From the NCBI RefSeq assembly GCF_019222765.1, contig NZ_CP078145.1, positions 1,364,001 through 1,428,000 of the forward strand: a stretch of 64,000 nucleotides of DNA, given 5' to 3'. A program made the translations under genes and the position numbers. Below are positions 43,296-52,240 of the stretch, piece by piece. Within the stretch, counting starts at the first letter, position 1, and each line of letters opens with the position of its first letter. Below the pieces are notes generated by a model. The model saw only the letters and a program-made list of their open reading frames with translations, did not search any database and had not been told where the DNA came from. The stretch comes from Nocardia iowensis (GTDB lineage Bacteria; Actinomycetota; Actinomycetes; Mycobacteriales; Mycobacteriaceae).

Positions 43296-44683
43296 TGGCC
43301 CCGGTGTATGTCGGTCTCACCGACAAGGCATTCCTGCGCCTGCACCACGGCTACGGCGCGCCGGTTATCAGCCAGACCGTCACGATCATGGCGAACCGGC
43401 TCACCGACGACCAGCTGAGCGAGATGTACGCGACGCTGCGATCCGGCCCGTTCATGCGGCGGGTGCACCGCCCTCGGGTGCCGTTCGCCCGATGGCGCTG
43501 GGTACTCGCGGACACGGCGCTTCCGTTGAGTCTGGAGCACGCCGCGATCGACGACGCCGACGCGCTGGCGTGGGCGAACGACCAAGCTCAGTATCCGCTC
43601 GATCCCGAACGCGGTTACGGGTGGCGGCTGTCGGCGGTGCCGACCCGGTCCGGCGGCATGGTCTGCTCCTGCGTCGCCTCGCACGCCATCGCCGACGGGC
43701 ACGCGGGGCTGATGGCGGCCATCGGCCTGGTCCAGCCGGAACTCGCCACGACGGAGGGCCTCGACGACGTCGTCGATGTCCGCGCCGATCTGCAGGACGG
43801 CCTGCGCCGCGGTGTCGCCGTTGCGCGCGAGGCGGTTTCGGAGGCACGCCGGGCGGCCAAGGATCCATCCCATCGGGCGGCGCTGCGAAAGGCGTTGTCC
43901 GGCCGTGGGTCCGCGCCCGAGCCGACACCGCTGGGCTGGCGGGAGGGCTCGGTGATCGCGACCTTCGATGCGGCGCAGTGGAAGGACATCGCCGCACAGC
44001 GCGGCGGTACGCCGAACACCTTGTACCTGGCACTGGTCGCCGATCTGCTGCGGCACTGCGGCCTGGTCGGCGAAGACGACCCGTTGGTGTTGATGACCGC
44101 CGTGCGGATCCTGCGGGAACAGGACCAGATCGATTCGAATTCCTTTGCCCGCGTGCCGATTGTGGTGCAGCGGGAGTGGCTGGACCGGCTCGATCTGGCG
44201 CCGCTGCGGGCGGCAAGCAAGGCCGGATTCGGTTCGGTCCACGCGGTCGGTTCGGGCGGGATCTCCCGCCCACGGAACATGCCGCCCGAGTTGATCGACG
44301 TGCTGCCCGAGGGCGTGGTCGAACGACTCGTCGACACCCCGCCCATCACCGTCGGCATGTGCTCCAACATGGGCGTCCTCGACCCCTTCCTGCCGACGGT
44401 GATGCGCCAGGGCGCGCAGCCGACGATGTTCGTGATGCGCGGCGTATTCCAGGGCATCGACAGGGCGCAGGCCGCTGCCCAACCGATCGCGCTGGCGACC
44501 TGGTTGTCGGAGTTCGACGGGAAGATCCAGTGGGTCCTGGAGAGCATCAAACCCGAGATGGCGCACACCGATGACGAACTGGGCTTCTTGGCACGACTGG
44601 TCGCCGAGGCCTGGGGAATGAAACCGCTCCAGATCAGCACTGGCGGCGGCATCACCAGCAAGACAGCCAGGGAGTTCTCATGA
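43295..44683 (+). CDS. Condensation/WES-DGAT-type acyltransferase
   Basis: A 462-residue protein of the CoA-dependent acyltransferase fold. The catalytic HxxxDG motif is HAIADG (His130-Asp134-Gly135). The C-terminal half has the PPITVGMCSNMGVLDPF and LSEFDGKIQW pattern of wax-ester/diacylglycerol acyltransferases and PapA-like enzymes. It would transfer an acyl group from CoA to an alcohol. The length is near that of WES/DGAT enzymes, but the N-terminus is atypical (no MPLSP... start). It is coupled on both sides: TGATG with the thioesterase and ATGA with the P450. Acceptor unknown; the hydroxyl made by the P450 is an attractive guess. Confidence 0.75.
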   Translation: MAPVYVGLTDKAFLRLHHGYGAPVISQTVTIMANRLTDDQLSEMYATLRSGPFMRRVHRPRVPFARWRWVLADTALPLSLEHAAIDDADALAWANDQAQYPLDPERGYGWRLSAVPTRSGGMVCSCVASHAIADGHAGLMAAIGLVQPELATTEGLDDVVDVRADLQDGLRRGVAVAREAVSEARRAAKDPSHRAALRKALSGRGSAPEPTPLGWREGSVIATFDAAQWKDIAAQRGGTPNTLYLALVADLLRHCGLVGEDDPLVLMTAVRILREQDQIDSNSFARVPIVVQREWLDRLDLAPLRAASKAGFGSVHAVGSGGISRPRNMPPELIDVLPEGVVERLVDTPPITVGMCSNMGVLDPFLPTVMRQGAQPTMFVMRGVFQGIDRAQAAAQPIALATWLSEFDGKIQWVLESIKPEMAHTDDELGFLARLVAEAWGMKPLQISTGGGITSKTAREFS

Positions 44684-45933
44684 CCAAGCCGCTGCTCAAA
44701 CTAGGCACCGAATTCGTCTACGACCCGCACCCGGTGTACGACGAACTGCGCAAACAGGGCCCGATCCATCATGTCCTGCTACCCAACGGCCTGACCGCCT
44801 GGCTGGTCGTCGACTACCGGCTCGCCCGTGAGGTGCTCGCCGACGATCGGATCAAGAAGAGCGCGGCGGGACTCGCACCGATCACGACGCGGCTGCGGCC
44901 GGGCGACAGCTACACCTCGGTGAGCCAGGATCTGTGGGAACACATGCTCAGTTCCGATCCGCCGGACCACACCCGCCTGCGCAGACTCGTCACCAAGGGG
45001 TTCACCGCGCGAACCGTGGAACTGCTGCATCCGCGGATCGATGCGCTGGCGGATCAGTTGCTCGACGACATGGCAGGCAAGTCCGAGGTGGACTTGATCG
45101 CCGATTACGCACTCCCGATCCCGATGACGGTCATTTGTGAACTGTTCGGAGTACCGGAAGCCGATCGGGCGCGGTTCCGTGAACTGTCGACCACGATGAC
45201 TTCGTCGTCGGCCGAGAACGCCGAAGATCAGGAGGCGGCGGCGAATTCGCCGTTCTACGCCACCGCGGCCGAGCGCGGCGCCGCGAGTGTCGAGCTGGCC
45301 ACCTATCTGATCGGGCTGGTCGCGGAGCGTTCGAAGGACCTCGGCGAAGATCTGCTGTCCCAGCTGATCATGGCGAACCATGAGGGCGACAAGCTCAGCG
45401 ACCGGGAACTCATCGCGATGTTGTTCCTGATCCTGGTGGCGGGTCACGAAACCACGGTGAACCTCATCGGCAACGGCCTCTTCGCGATGCTGCGCGATCG
45501 GGTGCTGTACGAGGACCTCACTCGGTCGCCGGAGCGGATTCCCGCGGCGATCGAGGAGTTCCTCCGGTACGAGGGACCCGTCCATCTGGCCACCCTGCGG
45601 TACACCGCCGAGCCGGTCACGTTGGCGGGCATCGAGATTCCGGCCGAGGAACTGGTGTCGGTGTCGCTGGCCGCGGCCGACCACGACCCGAGCCAGTTCG
45701 AGCACCCGGACACCATCGAGATCGGGCAGACCGGCAAGAGCAAGGGCGGACACCTCGCCTTCGGGCACGGTATCCACTACTGCGTGGGTGCGCCGCTGGC
45801 GCGCCTGGAGGCCAAGGTCGCGTTCGAGAAGATCCTGGCCCGCTATCCGAACATGAAAATGGCCGGAGACGTGCAGTGGCGACCGAGTACGTTCCTGCGC
45901 GGTCTGCAAACATTGCCGACCGTGCTCGACTGA
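44680..45933 (+). CDS. Cytochrome P450
   Basis: A 417-residue soluble bacterial P450. Heme ligand Cys368 in FGHGIHYCVGAPLAR, I-helix oxygen-activation motif AGHETT (254-259), ExxR in EEFLR (292-296), and the C-helix HTRLRRLV. Complete, without membrane anchor or fused reductase; no ferredoxin gene is adjacent, so electrons come from elsewhere. The start overlaps the acyltransferase stop by 4 bases. It would hydroxylate a lipid or secondary metabolite handled by the thioesterase and acyltransferase. A hairpin terminator follows. Confidence 0.95.
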   Translation: MTKPLLKLGTEFVYDPHPVYDELRKQGPIHHVLLPNGLTAWLVVDYRLAREVLADDRIKKSAAGLAPITTRLRPGDSYTSVSQDLWEHMLSSDPPDHTRLRRLVTKGFTARTVELLHPRIDALADQLLDDMAGKSEVDLIADYALPIPMTVICELFGVPEADRARFRELSTTMTSSSAENAEDQEAAANSPFYATAAERGAASVELATYLIGLVAERSKDLGEDLLSQLIMANHEGDKLSDRELIAMLFLILVAGHETTVNLIGNGLFAMLRDRVLYEDLTRSPERIPAAIEEFLRYEGPVHLATLRYTAEPVTLAGIEIPAEELVSVSLAAADHDPSQFEHPDTIEIGQTGKSKGGHLAFGHGIHYCVGAPLARLEAKVAFEKILARYPNMKMAGDVQWRPSTFLRGLQTLPTVLD

Positions 45934-45949
45934 CCGCGGGTAGCTCATG

Positions 45950-45989
45950 GCCCAGATCAGTCGGCCGATGTAGACCGGCTGACCTGGGC
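45950..45989. terminator. Imperfect hairpin between convergent P450 and pcd
   Basis: gcccagatcagtcgg (45950-45964) pairs with 45975-45989 with one A-C mismatch and one G-U pair around a 10-base loop. It lies between two convergent stops. No long U-run is present on either side. Confidence 0.7.
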
Positions 45990-45999
45990 GCTAGCGGGC

Positions 46000-47565
46000 T
46001 CAGCCGAACTTGATGCCTTGAGCCAGTGGCAGTTCGGCGGAGTAGTTGATCGTATTGGTGGCCCGGCGCATGTACGCCTTCCAGGAATCCGAACCGGATT
46101 CGCGGCCGCCACCGGTCTGCTTCTCGCCGCCGAACGCGCCGCCGATCTCGGCGCCGGAGGTACCGATATTGACGTTGGCGATGCCGCAGTCGGAGCCGTC
46201 CGCGGCGAGGAAGCGTTCGGCCTCCCGTTGGTCGGTGGTGAAGACCGCCGACGAAAGGCCTTGCGGTACCTCGTTGTGCAGGGCGATCGCGCTGTCGTAG
46301 TCGTGATAGGTCAGCACGTACAGGATCGGCGCGAACGTCTCTTCGCGCACCACCGCCGTCTGTGCTGGCATCCGCACGATCGCCGGGCGCACGTAGAACG
46401 CGTCGTCGCCGAAGCCGTCGACTCGCTCACCGCCGCAGATCAATTCGCCGCCATCGGCGAGCGCCTTGTCCAGTGCGGCCCGCATACCGGCATAGGCCCG
46501 CCCGTCGATCAGCGGGCCGACCAGCACCCCGTCTTCGAGCGGATTGCCGACCCGCAGTTGCTGATACGCGCTCTCGATCCGTTCGATCAGCGGCCCGACC
46601 ACGTCGGCGTGCGCGATCAGCCGCCGCAGCGTGGTACACCGCTGCCCGGCCGTGCCCGCCGCGGCGAACACGATGCCGCGTGCCGCCAGCTCCAAATCCG
46701 CTGAGGGCGTGACGATCGCGCCGTTGTTGCCGCCCAGCTCCAGCAGGCAGCGCCCGAACCGCTCGGCCACCCGCGGCGCGACGATCCGGCCCATCCGCAC
46801 CGAGCCGGTCGCACTCACCAGCGCCACCCGCTCGTCGTCCACCAGCCGCGAGCCGACCTCGGACGCGCCCTGAACCAGTTGGTGCACTTCGGGATCCGCG
46901 CCGACGTCGGTCGCGGCGCGGCGCAGCAGGGTATGGCAGGCCAGCGCGGTCAGCGGCGTCGTCTCCGACGGCTTCCACACCACCGTGTCGCCGCAGACCA
47001 GCGCGATCGCCGTGTTCCACGCCCACACGGCCACCGGGAAGTTGAATGCCGAGATGACGCCGACGACGCCGAGCGGATGCCACGTCTCCATCAGCCGGTG
47101 CCCAGGCCGCTCCGAGGGCATCGTCTGTCCGTACAGCTGCCGGGAGAGACCGATCGCGAACTCGCAGACGTCGATCATCTCCTGCACCTCGCCCGCGGCC
47201 TCGGTGCCGATCTTGCCCGCCTCCAGCGTCACCAGCTCGGCCAGCTCACTCTTGTGCGTGGTGAGCAGCTCGGCCAGCCTGCGCACCACCGCGGCGCGGA
47301 CCGGTGCGGGCACCGTGCGCCAGGCGCCGAACGCCGTGGCCGCCCGCTCGATCGCGGCATCGACCTCGTCCAGCGAGCTGGAACGCAGGGTCATGAGCTG
47401 CCCACCGGTGATCGGACTGCGGGCGGGCAGGTCGCCGGGTTCGGGGGATTCGACGCCGAGTCCGCGCAGCACCGCTGCCGCGCGCTCCGCCAGTTCCCGG
47501 GTGGTCTGATCGCCGAGTGCGGCCTCGCGCATCCGCGACTCGGTAGCGCTCTGTACATCTGTCAT
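46000..47565 (-). CDS. pcd: L-piperideine-6-carboxylate dehydrogenase (aldehyde dehydrogenase)
   Basis: A 521-residue ALDH. Catalytic Cys in GTAGQRCTTLRRL, general-base Glu in LELGGNNGAIV, NAD pocket KPSETTPLTALA and SATGSVRMGR. It oxidises L-alpha-aminoadipate semialdehyde/piperideine-6-carboxylate to alpha-aminoadipate. It is divergent from lrpA, and lat, which makes its substrate, follows lrpA; the three genes match Rv3293-Rv3290c as I recall. I start at ATG 47565 (MTDVQSATES), 8 bases after ggag, not at the upstream 47595. Lysine catabolism or supply for secondary metabolites. Confidence 0.95.
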   Translation of the reverse strand: MTDVQSATESRMREAALGDQTTRELAERAAAVLRGLGVESPEPGDLPARSPITGGQLMTLRSSSLDEVDAAIERAATAFGAWRTVPAPVRAAVVRRLAELLTTHKSELAELVTLEAGKIGTEAAGEVQEMIDVCEFAIGLSRQLYGQTMPSERPGHRLMETWHPLGVVGVISAFNFPVAVWAWNTAIALVCGDTVVWKPSETTPLTALACHTLLRRAATDVGADPEVHQLVQGASEVGSRLVDDERVALVSATGSVRMGRIVAPRVAERFGRCLLELGGNNGAIVTPSADLELAARGIVFAAAGTAGQRCTTLRRLIAHADVVGPLIERIESAYQQLRVGNPLEDGVLVGPLIDGRAYAGMRAALDKALADGGELICGGERVDGFGDDAFYVRPAIVRMPAQTAVVREETFAPILYVLTYHDYDSAIALHNEVPQGLSSAVFTTDQREAERFLAADGSDCGIANVNIGTSGAEIGGAFGGEKQTGGGRESGSDSWKAYMRRATNTINYSAELPLAQGIKFG

Positions 47566-47677
47566 CTGTTGCTCCGCCGTACCTTTCGGCCGCATTGCGG
47601 CGTAGTTGTCCCATGTCTTGGGAGGATCGGGGTGAGGTTTCTGCCACGAGCCGGGTCGCCTGGGTTAGCCTTCGCTG

Positions 47678-48130
47678 ATGGCGGATACACCTGCACGACC
47701 TGCGCTCGACGACATTGATCGCCTGCTGATTCGGGAATTGATGGCCGATGGACGCGCCACGTTGTCGAACCTGGCCGAGAAGGCGAGCCTGTCGGTGTCC
47801 GCCGTGCAGTCGCGGGTGCGCAGGCTGGAAGCGCGCGGGGTGATCCGCGGATATACGGCGCACGTCGACCCCGAGGCGCTCGGCCAGCTGTTGTCGGCAT
47901 TCGTCGCGATCACTCCTCTCGACCCGTCGCAGCCCGATGACGCTCCGGCAGTGTTGCAGCACATCCCCGGGATCGAGGCGTGCCACTCGGTGGCAGGCGA
48001 CGAGAGCTACATGCTGTTGGTCCGGGTGGCCTCGCCGCGGCACCTCGAGCAGCTGCTGCAGGAGATCAGAGCGACCGCCAACGTCAGGACCCGAAGCACC
48101 ATCATCTTGCAGACATTCTATGACAGGTAG
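47678..48130 (+). CDS. lrpA: Lrp/AsnC-family regulator of lysine catabolism
   Basis: A 150-residue protein. N-terminal winged HTH (LDDIDRLLIRELMADGRATL, then SNLAEKASLSVSAVQSRVRR) and C-terminal RAM domain (LLSAFVAITPLD to NVRTRSTIILQTFY) with the ligand-binding pattern around HSVAGDESYMLLVRV. It lies between divergent pcd and co-directional lat and is most likely their direct regulator, responding to lysine; the M. tuberculosis homologue LrpA (Rv3291c) is known to respond to amino acids. The gaps on both sides (112 and 64 bases) hold the likely sites; the one before lat is strikingly AT-rich (ccgtaaattttgcgtacc). Confidence 0.95.
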   Translation: MADTPARPALDDIDRLLIRELMADGRATLSNLAEKASLSVSAVQSRVRRLEARGVIRGYTAHVDPEALGQLLSAFVAITPLDPSQPDDAPAVLQHIPGIEACHSVAGDESYMLLVRVASPRHLEQLLQEIRATANVRTRSTIILQTFYDR

Positions 48131-48194
48131 CCGTTACGTGTAATTAATCCGCTTTCCTGTACAGATACCGTAAATTTTGCGTACCCTCGGTGGC

Positions 48195-49529
48195 GTGACC
48201 ATCGAACTGGAACGCACCCGCCCGGCGGTCACCCCCGCCGCCCGGGTGCACGAGATCTTGTCGGCCAGCATCCTTGCCGATGGCTTCGATTTGGTGCTGG
48301 ACCTACGACAATCCCGCGGGTGCAAGCTCGTCGACGAACGCGACGGCAGCGCCTACCTGGACATGTTCGGCTTCTTCGCGTCCAACGCATTGGGGATGAA
48401 CCACCCCGCGCTGGCCGAGGACGCCACCTTCCGTGACGAGCTGGTGACCGCCGCGCTCAACAAGCCGAGCAACTCCGACATCTACACCGTGGAAATGGCG
48501 CGGTTCGTCGAGACGTTCGTTCGGGTGCTCGGCGACCCGCGGCTACCGCACCTGTTCTTCATCGACGGCGGCGGGCTCGCCGTGGAGAACGCGCTCAAGA
48601 TCGCGTTCGACTGGAAGAGCAGGCACAACGAAAGCAACGGCCGCGCACCGGAGCTCGGCACCAAGGTGCTGCACCTGACCGGCGCGTTCCACGGTCGTAC
48701 CGGCTACACGATGTCGCTGACCAACACCGACCCGGTGAAGACCGCCCGGTTCCCCAAGTTCGACTGGCCGCGCATCGACGCGCCCTTCCTGTCCGACGAC
48801 CACGATATCGCCGAGGCGGAAGCCAAGGCGCTGGACCAGGCTCGGCGCGCGTTCGCCGAAAACCCGCACGACATAGCGTGTTTCATCGCCGAACCGATTC
48901 AGGGCGAGGGCGGCGACCGGCACCTGCGGCCGGAGTTCCTGCAGGCGATGCAGCGGCTCTGTCACGAGAACGATGCGCTGTTCGTGCTCGACGAGGTGCA
49001 GACCGGTGTCGGCATGACCGGAACCACGTGGGCCTACCAGCAACTCGGGCTGGCGCCGGACATCATCGCGTTCGGCAAGAAGACCCAGGTGTGCGGCGTG
49101 ATGGCGGGCGGGCGCGTCGACGAGGTGCCCGACAATGTCTTCGTGGTCAACTCCCGGATCAACTCGACCTGGGGCGGCAACCTCACCGACATGGTGCGCG
49201 TCCGGCGCATCCTCGAGGTGCTCGAGCAGGATTCGCTCATCGAACGGTCCAGGGCCCTCGGCGCGCACCTGCTGGAGCGGCTGCAGACGCTGGCCGCGCA
49301 GCACCCCAGCATCAGTGAGCCGCGCGGTCGCGGGCTGATGTGCGCGGTCACCGTGTCCTCGGCGCAGCTGCGCGACGACGTGCTCACCGCGTTGCGCGAG
49401 CGTGAGCACGTGCTGATCCTCGGCACCGGCGACCGGGGCATCCGCTTCCGGCCACCGCTGACCGTCACCACCGCGGAGTTGGATGCCGCGGTCGACGCGC
49501 TGGACCGGGTGCTCGCCGGCTTCGAGTAG
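48195..49529 (+). CDS. lat: L-lysine 6-transaminase
   Basis: A 444-residue PLP class III aminotransferase that moves the epsilon-amino group of lysine to 2-oxoglutarate, giving aminoadipate semialdehyde for Pcd. PLP lysine in IIAFGKKTQVCG; phosphate contacts near FIDGGGLAVENALKIAFDWK; FVLDEVQTGVGMTG with the ring-stacking Asp. Known from beta-lactam producers and M. tuberculosis Lat (Rv3290c), where it is strongly induced in persistence. I start at GTG 48195 (TIELERTRPAVTP); TTG 48177 is weaker. It follows lrpA by 64 bases with its own AT-rich promoter zone. Confidence 0.95.
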   Translation: MTIELERTRPAVTPAARVHEILSASILADGFDLVLDLRQSRGCKLVDERDGSAYLDMFGFFASNALGMNHPALAEDATFRDELVTAALNKPSNSDIYTVEMARFVETFVRVLGDPRLPHLFFIDGGGLAVENALKIAFDWKSRHNESNGRAPELGTKVLHLTGAFHGRTGYTMSLTNTDPVKTARFPKFDWPRIDAPFLSDDHDIAEAEAKALDQARRAFAENPHDIACFIAEPIQGEGGDRHLRPEFLQAMQRLCHENDALFVLDEVQTGVGMTGTTWAYQQLGLAPDIIAFGKKTQVCGVMAGGRVDEVPDNVFVVNSRINSTWGGNLTDMVRVRRILEVLEQDSLIERSRALGAHLLERLQTLAAQHPSISEPRGRGLMCAVTVSSAQLRDDVLTALREREHVLILGTGDRGIRFRPPLTVTTAELDAAVDALDRVLAGFE

Positions 49530-49726
49530 TGCCGCACGGAGTGTTTCCGGCATTCCGCTGTGAATCGCGGCGGAATGTCGGCGACGCCCCGCGAACCCGC
49601 CCGTCGCGCGCCGCGCTGTATCGACCGCTGCGCACCTATCGTCGCGCTGCGTGCGCGATTGCCGGCGATTGTGCGCGCGTCTCGCAAGAACGTGCGCGGA
49701 AGGGTTGGTTGCCGAGCTGACGGGAG

Positions 49727-50068
49727 TCAGGGGGCGGGGTGCAGGCCCAAGGCGCCGGTAACGAATCTGCGGATAGTCGTCAGACCTGCGTCCAGTGCGG
49801 GTTCGTATCCTTCGCGTGCCCAGCCGGTGAGTTCGGCGGTGCCGTCGTCGGCGGGGGTCGCGCCGACCTCGGCGACCATCTCCGCGGTTGTCGGTTCGCA
49901 GACCGCCCAGGAAAAGTGCGTTGCGTCCGCCCAGCCCGCGGCGCGCAGCGCGACGTAATCGGGGTCGGTGATGCCGCCCGCCGCCAGTGCCGGGCGGTCA
50001 TCGATGCGGTCGTCGGCCCGCATCGCGCGCAGATACCAAGTGCCCGCGTTGATTTCGATCGGTTCCAT
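49727..50068 (-). pseudogene. Probable remnant of a GNAT acetyltransferase
   Basis: A 113-residue frame. WYLRAMRADDRIDDRPALAA, HFSWAVCEPTTAEMVAEVG and the end TGWAREGYEPALDAGLTTIR then RFVTGALGLHPAP follow the order of GNAT N-acetyltransferases that modify ribosomal or small-molecule amines, but the protein stops at GLH, where the family continues about 50 residues. The acetyl-CoA pyrophosphate loop (R/QxxGxG/A) is not recognisable. It starts one base into the stop of the upstream DUF1707 gene (TGATG), so it is still translated with it. It may be a decayed enzyme or a reshaped small protein; I think remnant is likelier. Confidence 0.55.
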
Positions 50069-50478
50069 CAGTGCCTGCGCCCTCCGCGACCGTGCCCATG
50101 CCAGTTCCCGTGCCCGCCATGCCTTCCGCCGAAGAGCAAGGCGCCCACCAGCGGAATCGCCAGGAACCACAGCCAGCTGCCGGTGGTGAAGAACAGGATG
50201 ACCGCGAGAATCGGGATCGCTGCCATCAGCCGTTCCGGCCACTCCGAGAGGAAGCCGGACTCCGATTTGGCAGGCGCCGCCGCGGCTTTGGCGAGCGGTT
50301 CGGGCAGGTCCGTGAAAACCTTTGCCACATCGCCGCGCGTGACGGCCGCCGCGATCACCGCGCTGCGCTCGTCGAATTCCGCGACGCTGAGCCGCCCGGC
50401 TGCGAAATGATCGGACAGTCGCCGCATCGCTTCCTCGCGCTCTGCGGTGCCGATACGAATTTCGGGTAGCTCCTCCAT
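50068..50478 (-). CDS. DUF1707 membrane protein
   Basis: A 136-residue protein. The DUF1707 domain is clear: IRIGTAEREEAMRRLSDHFA, then GRLSVAEFDERSAVIAAAV and VFTDLPEP (residues about 7-61). Two close hydrophobic stretches (about 84-115, LMAAIPILAVILFF and WLWFLAIPLVGALLF) form a hairpin, and the tail is Gly/His/Arg-rich (GGHGNWHGHGRGG), possibly metal-binding. The ATG at 50478 is only 30 bases from the divergent kinase start, so the promoters must overlap within or beyond the coding starts. Function unknown; such proteins often sit beside kinases and regulators. Confidence 0.85.
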   Translation of the reverse strand: MEELPEIRIGTAEREEAMRRLSDHFAAGRLSVAEFDERSAVIAAAVTRGDVAKVFTDLPEPLAKAAAAPAKSESGFLSEWPERLMAAIPILAVILFFTTGSWLWFLAIPLVGALLFGGRHGGHGNWHGHGRGGRRH

Positions 50479-50508
50479 GAGGAAAAGGCTAGCGGGAGGT
50501 ACAACGCC

Positions 50509-52050
50509 ATGGGTGAGACGTGGTTCGGCCACTATCGCCTCGATCGGTTGCTCGGCAGCGGCGGAACGGGTCAGGTATGGCTCGCGCACGACACGGCCAC
50601 CGATCGGGATGTCGCACTCAAGGTGCTTTCCGTCATGTGGGCGACCGACCCGACGTATCGGCAGCGGTTCACCAGGGAGGCGCGGCTGGCGGCCCAGGTG
50701 CGCGGTCCGCACCTCGTGCCGATCCACGCGTTCGGCGAGCTCGACGGCCGCCTCTACCTCGACATGGAGTTCATCGAGGGCACCGATGTCGGCGCGGTGC
50801 TCCAGCAGGAGGGGCCGATGTCGCCCGCGCGGGCGGTGCGGATCTGTGTGCAGGTCGCGTCGGCGCTCGACGCCGCCCACCGCGCCGGGTTGGTGCATCG
50901 CGACGTCAAACCGTCCAACATCATGCTCGGGCCTGGCGGCCTGGTCCATCTGATCGACTTCGGTACCGCCCACCGGATCGATCAGCCCGCCATCACCACC
51001 AGCAGCCACGTGGTCGGCACCCTGGCCTACATGGCGCCGGAGCGCTTCCAAGGTTCCGGCGACGCCCGCTCCGACCAATACGCCCTCGCCTGCGTGCTCT
51101 ACGAATGCCTGACCGCTCGAAGGCCGTTCGGCGACACCGACCCGACACAGTCCCTGGTCGCACACCTGATGACCGACCCGCCGAAAGCGGCCGATCTGAA
51201 TCACAAGGTGCCAGCCGAATTGGATGCCGTGATCGCCCGCGGCATGGCCAAGGATCCCGCCCAACGCTGGTCCAGCGCAGGCGAATTGGCCTCTGCCGCA
51301 TACGCCGCGGTGACCGGATGGGATGCGACGACGGTGGAAACCGCCGCGGCCACGGTGCGGGCGACATCTGTACTGCCCCAGCCGATCCGATCAGGAGAAC
51401 CGCGACCGATTGAACGACCCGGGTCGGCTGCCGACCCGGGGCGGGCCGGTTCAGGAGCCCCGGGGCCGGAAACCGCACGCCCGCAGGCACATGCGAGCAC
51501 ACCGCAGGATGTCGAGATAGGCGGTCGACTAGTGGGACCTCGCGCACCGGCCGTTTCGGCACAGTCGACCGGGGCGGCTTCAGCGCAGGGTTCATCGCAC
51601 GAGACAAGATCCCGGGTTGCGGTTGCTGCCCTGTTCGCGCTGTTCGCGGCGGTAGGAGTGGCGCTGTGGCTAGGGCGGCCCGGCGGCTCCGAAACAGATT
51701 CCGCCGCACCCATATCCGTGCCGACCACCACCTCCGCTGTACCGTCACCCACACCTACGTCGGCGCCGACGAGTCCACCTCGGGCCGAGCCCGCGCAGAC
51801 CCCCGCTCCGGCTGCCGCCGCACCACCGATCGCCACCATCCCGGTGGCCTGGCAGCCGTGCGATCCCGCCGTCGACGCCAACGCGCACGCCCGAGACGGC
51901 ACGCCCCTCCGATGCGTCCCCACCGTAGGTCGCCTGGCCAATTGGATCCCCACCCCACCGGTATCCGACAAACCCAAGCAGGACAACGACAAATCCGGCC
52001 ACGGAAATGGCCACGATAAGCCGGACAAGCCCGCCAAGCCCAATAAGTAG
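50509..52050 (+). CDS. Transmembrane Ser/Thr protein kinase
   Basis: A 513-residue PknB-like kinase. Catalytic domain 1-270: loop GSGGTG (16-21), ATP Lys38 in VALKVL, HRDVKPSN (130-137), DFG 150-152, activation loop ITTSSHVVGTLAYMAPE. It lacks the second Gly-Met of the usual GxGGMG loop (Thr instead). A Pro/Ala-rich juxtamembrane linker reaches one TM helix (about 369-388). The outside part is Pro/Thr-rich with a cysteine pair (Cys451, Cys469) and ends in a Lys/Asp/His-rich tail. No PASTA repeats. It is the first of two tandem kinases, 190 bases apart. Ribosome site gggaggt. Confidence 0.93.
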   Translation: MGETWFGHYRLDRLLGSGGTGQVWLAHDTATDRDVALKVLSVMWATDPTYRQRFTREARLAAQVRGPHLVPIHAFGELDGRLYLDMEFIEGTDVGAVLQQEGPMSPARAVRICVQVASALDAAHRAGLVHRDVKPSNIMLGPGGLVHLIDFGTAHRIDQPAITTSSHVVGTLAYMAPERFQGSGDARSDQYALACVLYECLTARRPFGDTDPTQSLVAHLMTDPPKAADLNHKVPAELDAVIARGMAKDPAQRWSSAGELASAAYAAVTGWDATTVETAAATVRATSVLPQPIRSGEPRPIERPGSAADPGRAGSGAPGPETARPQAHASTPQDVEIGGRLVGPRAPAVSAQSTGAASAQGSSHETRSRVAVAALFALFAAVGVALWLGRPGGSETDSAAPISVPTTTSAVPSPTPTSAPTSPPRAEPAQTPAPAAAAPPIATIPVAWQPCDPAVDANAHARDGTPLRCVPTVGRLANWIPTPPVSDKPKQDNDKSGHGNGHDKPDKPAKPNK

Positions 52051-52240
52051 GCCCCCTCCCGTGCCAGTCACCCGGCTCGTGGGTGTGTTGTTGAGGACAC
52101 ACTGGTCGGGGGTGGGGGGTGCGGTTAGGCTGCGAAGGAGGTTGGGCTCTGTGGTGTTCGCGGTGTGAGCTGGGCTTTTCGGTAATGCCGCGGGTGGTCG
52201 GGCCGAGCCTGGACAAGTCGACGGTGACTGGAGGTTCGCG

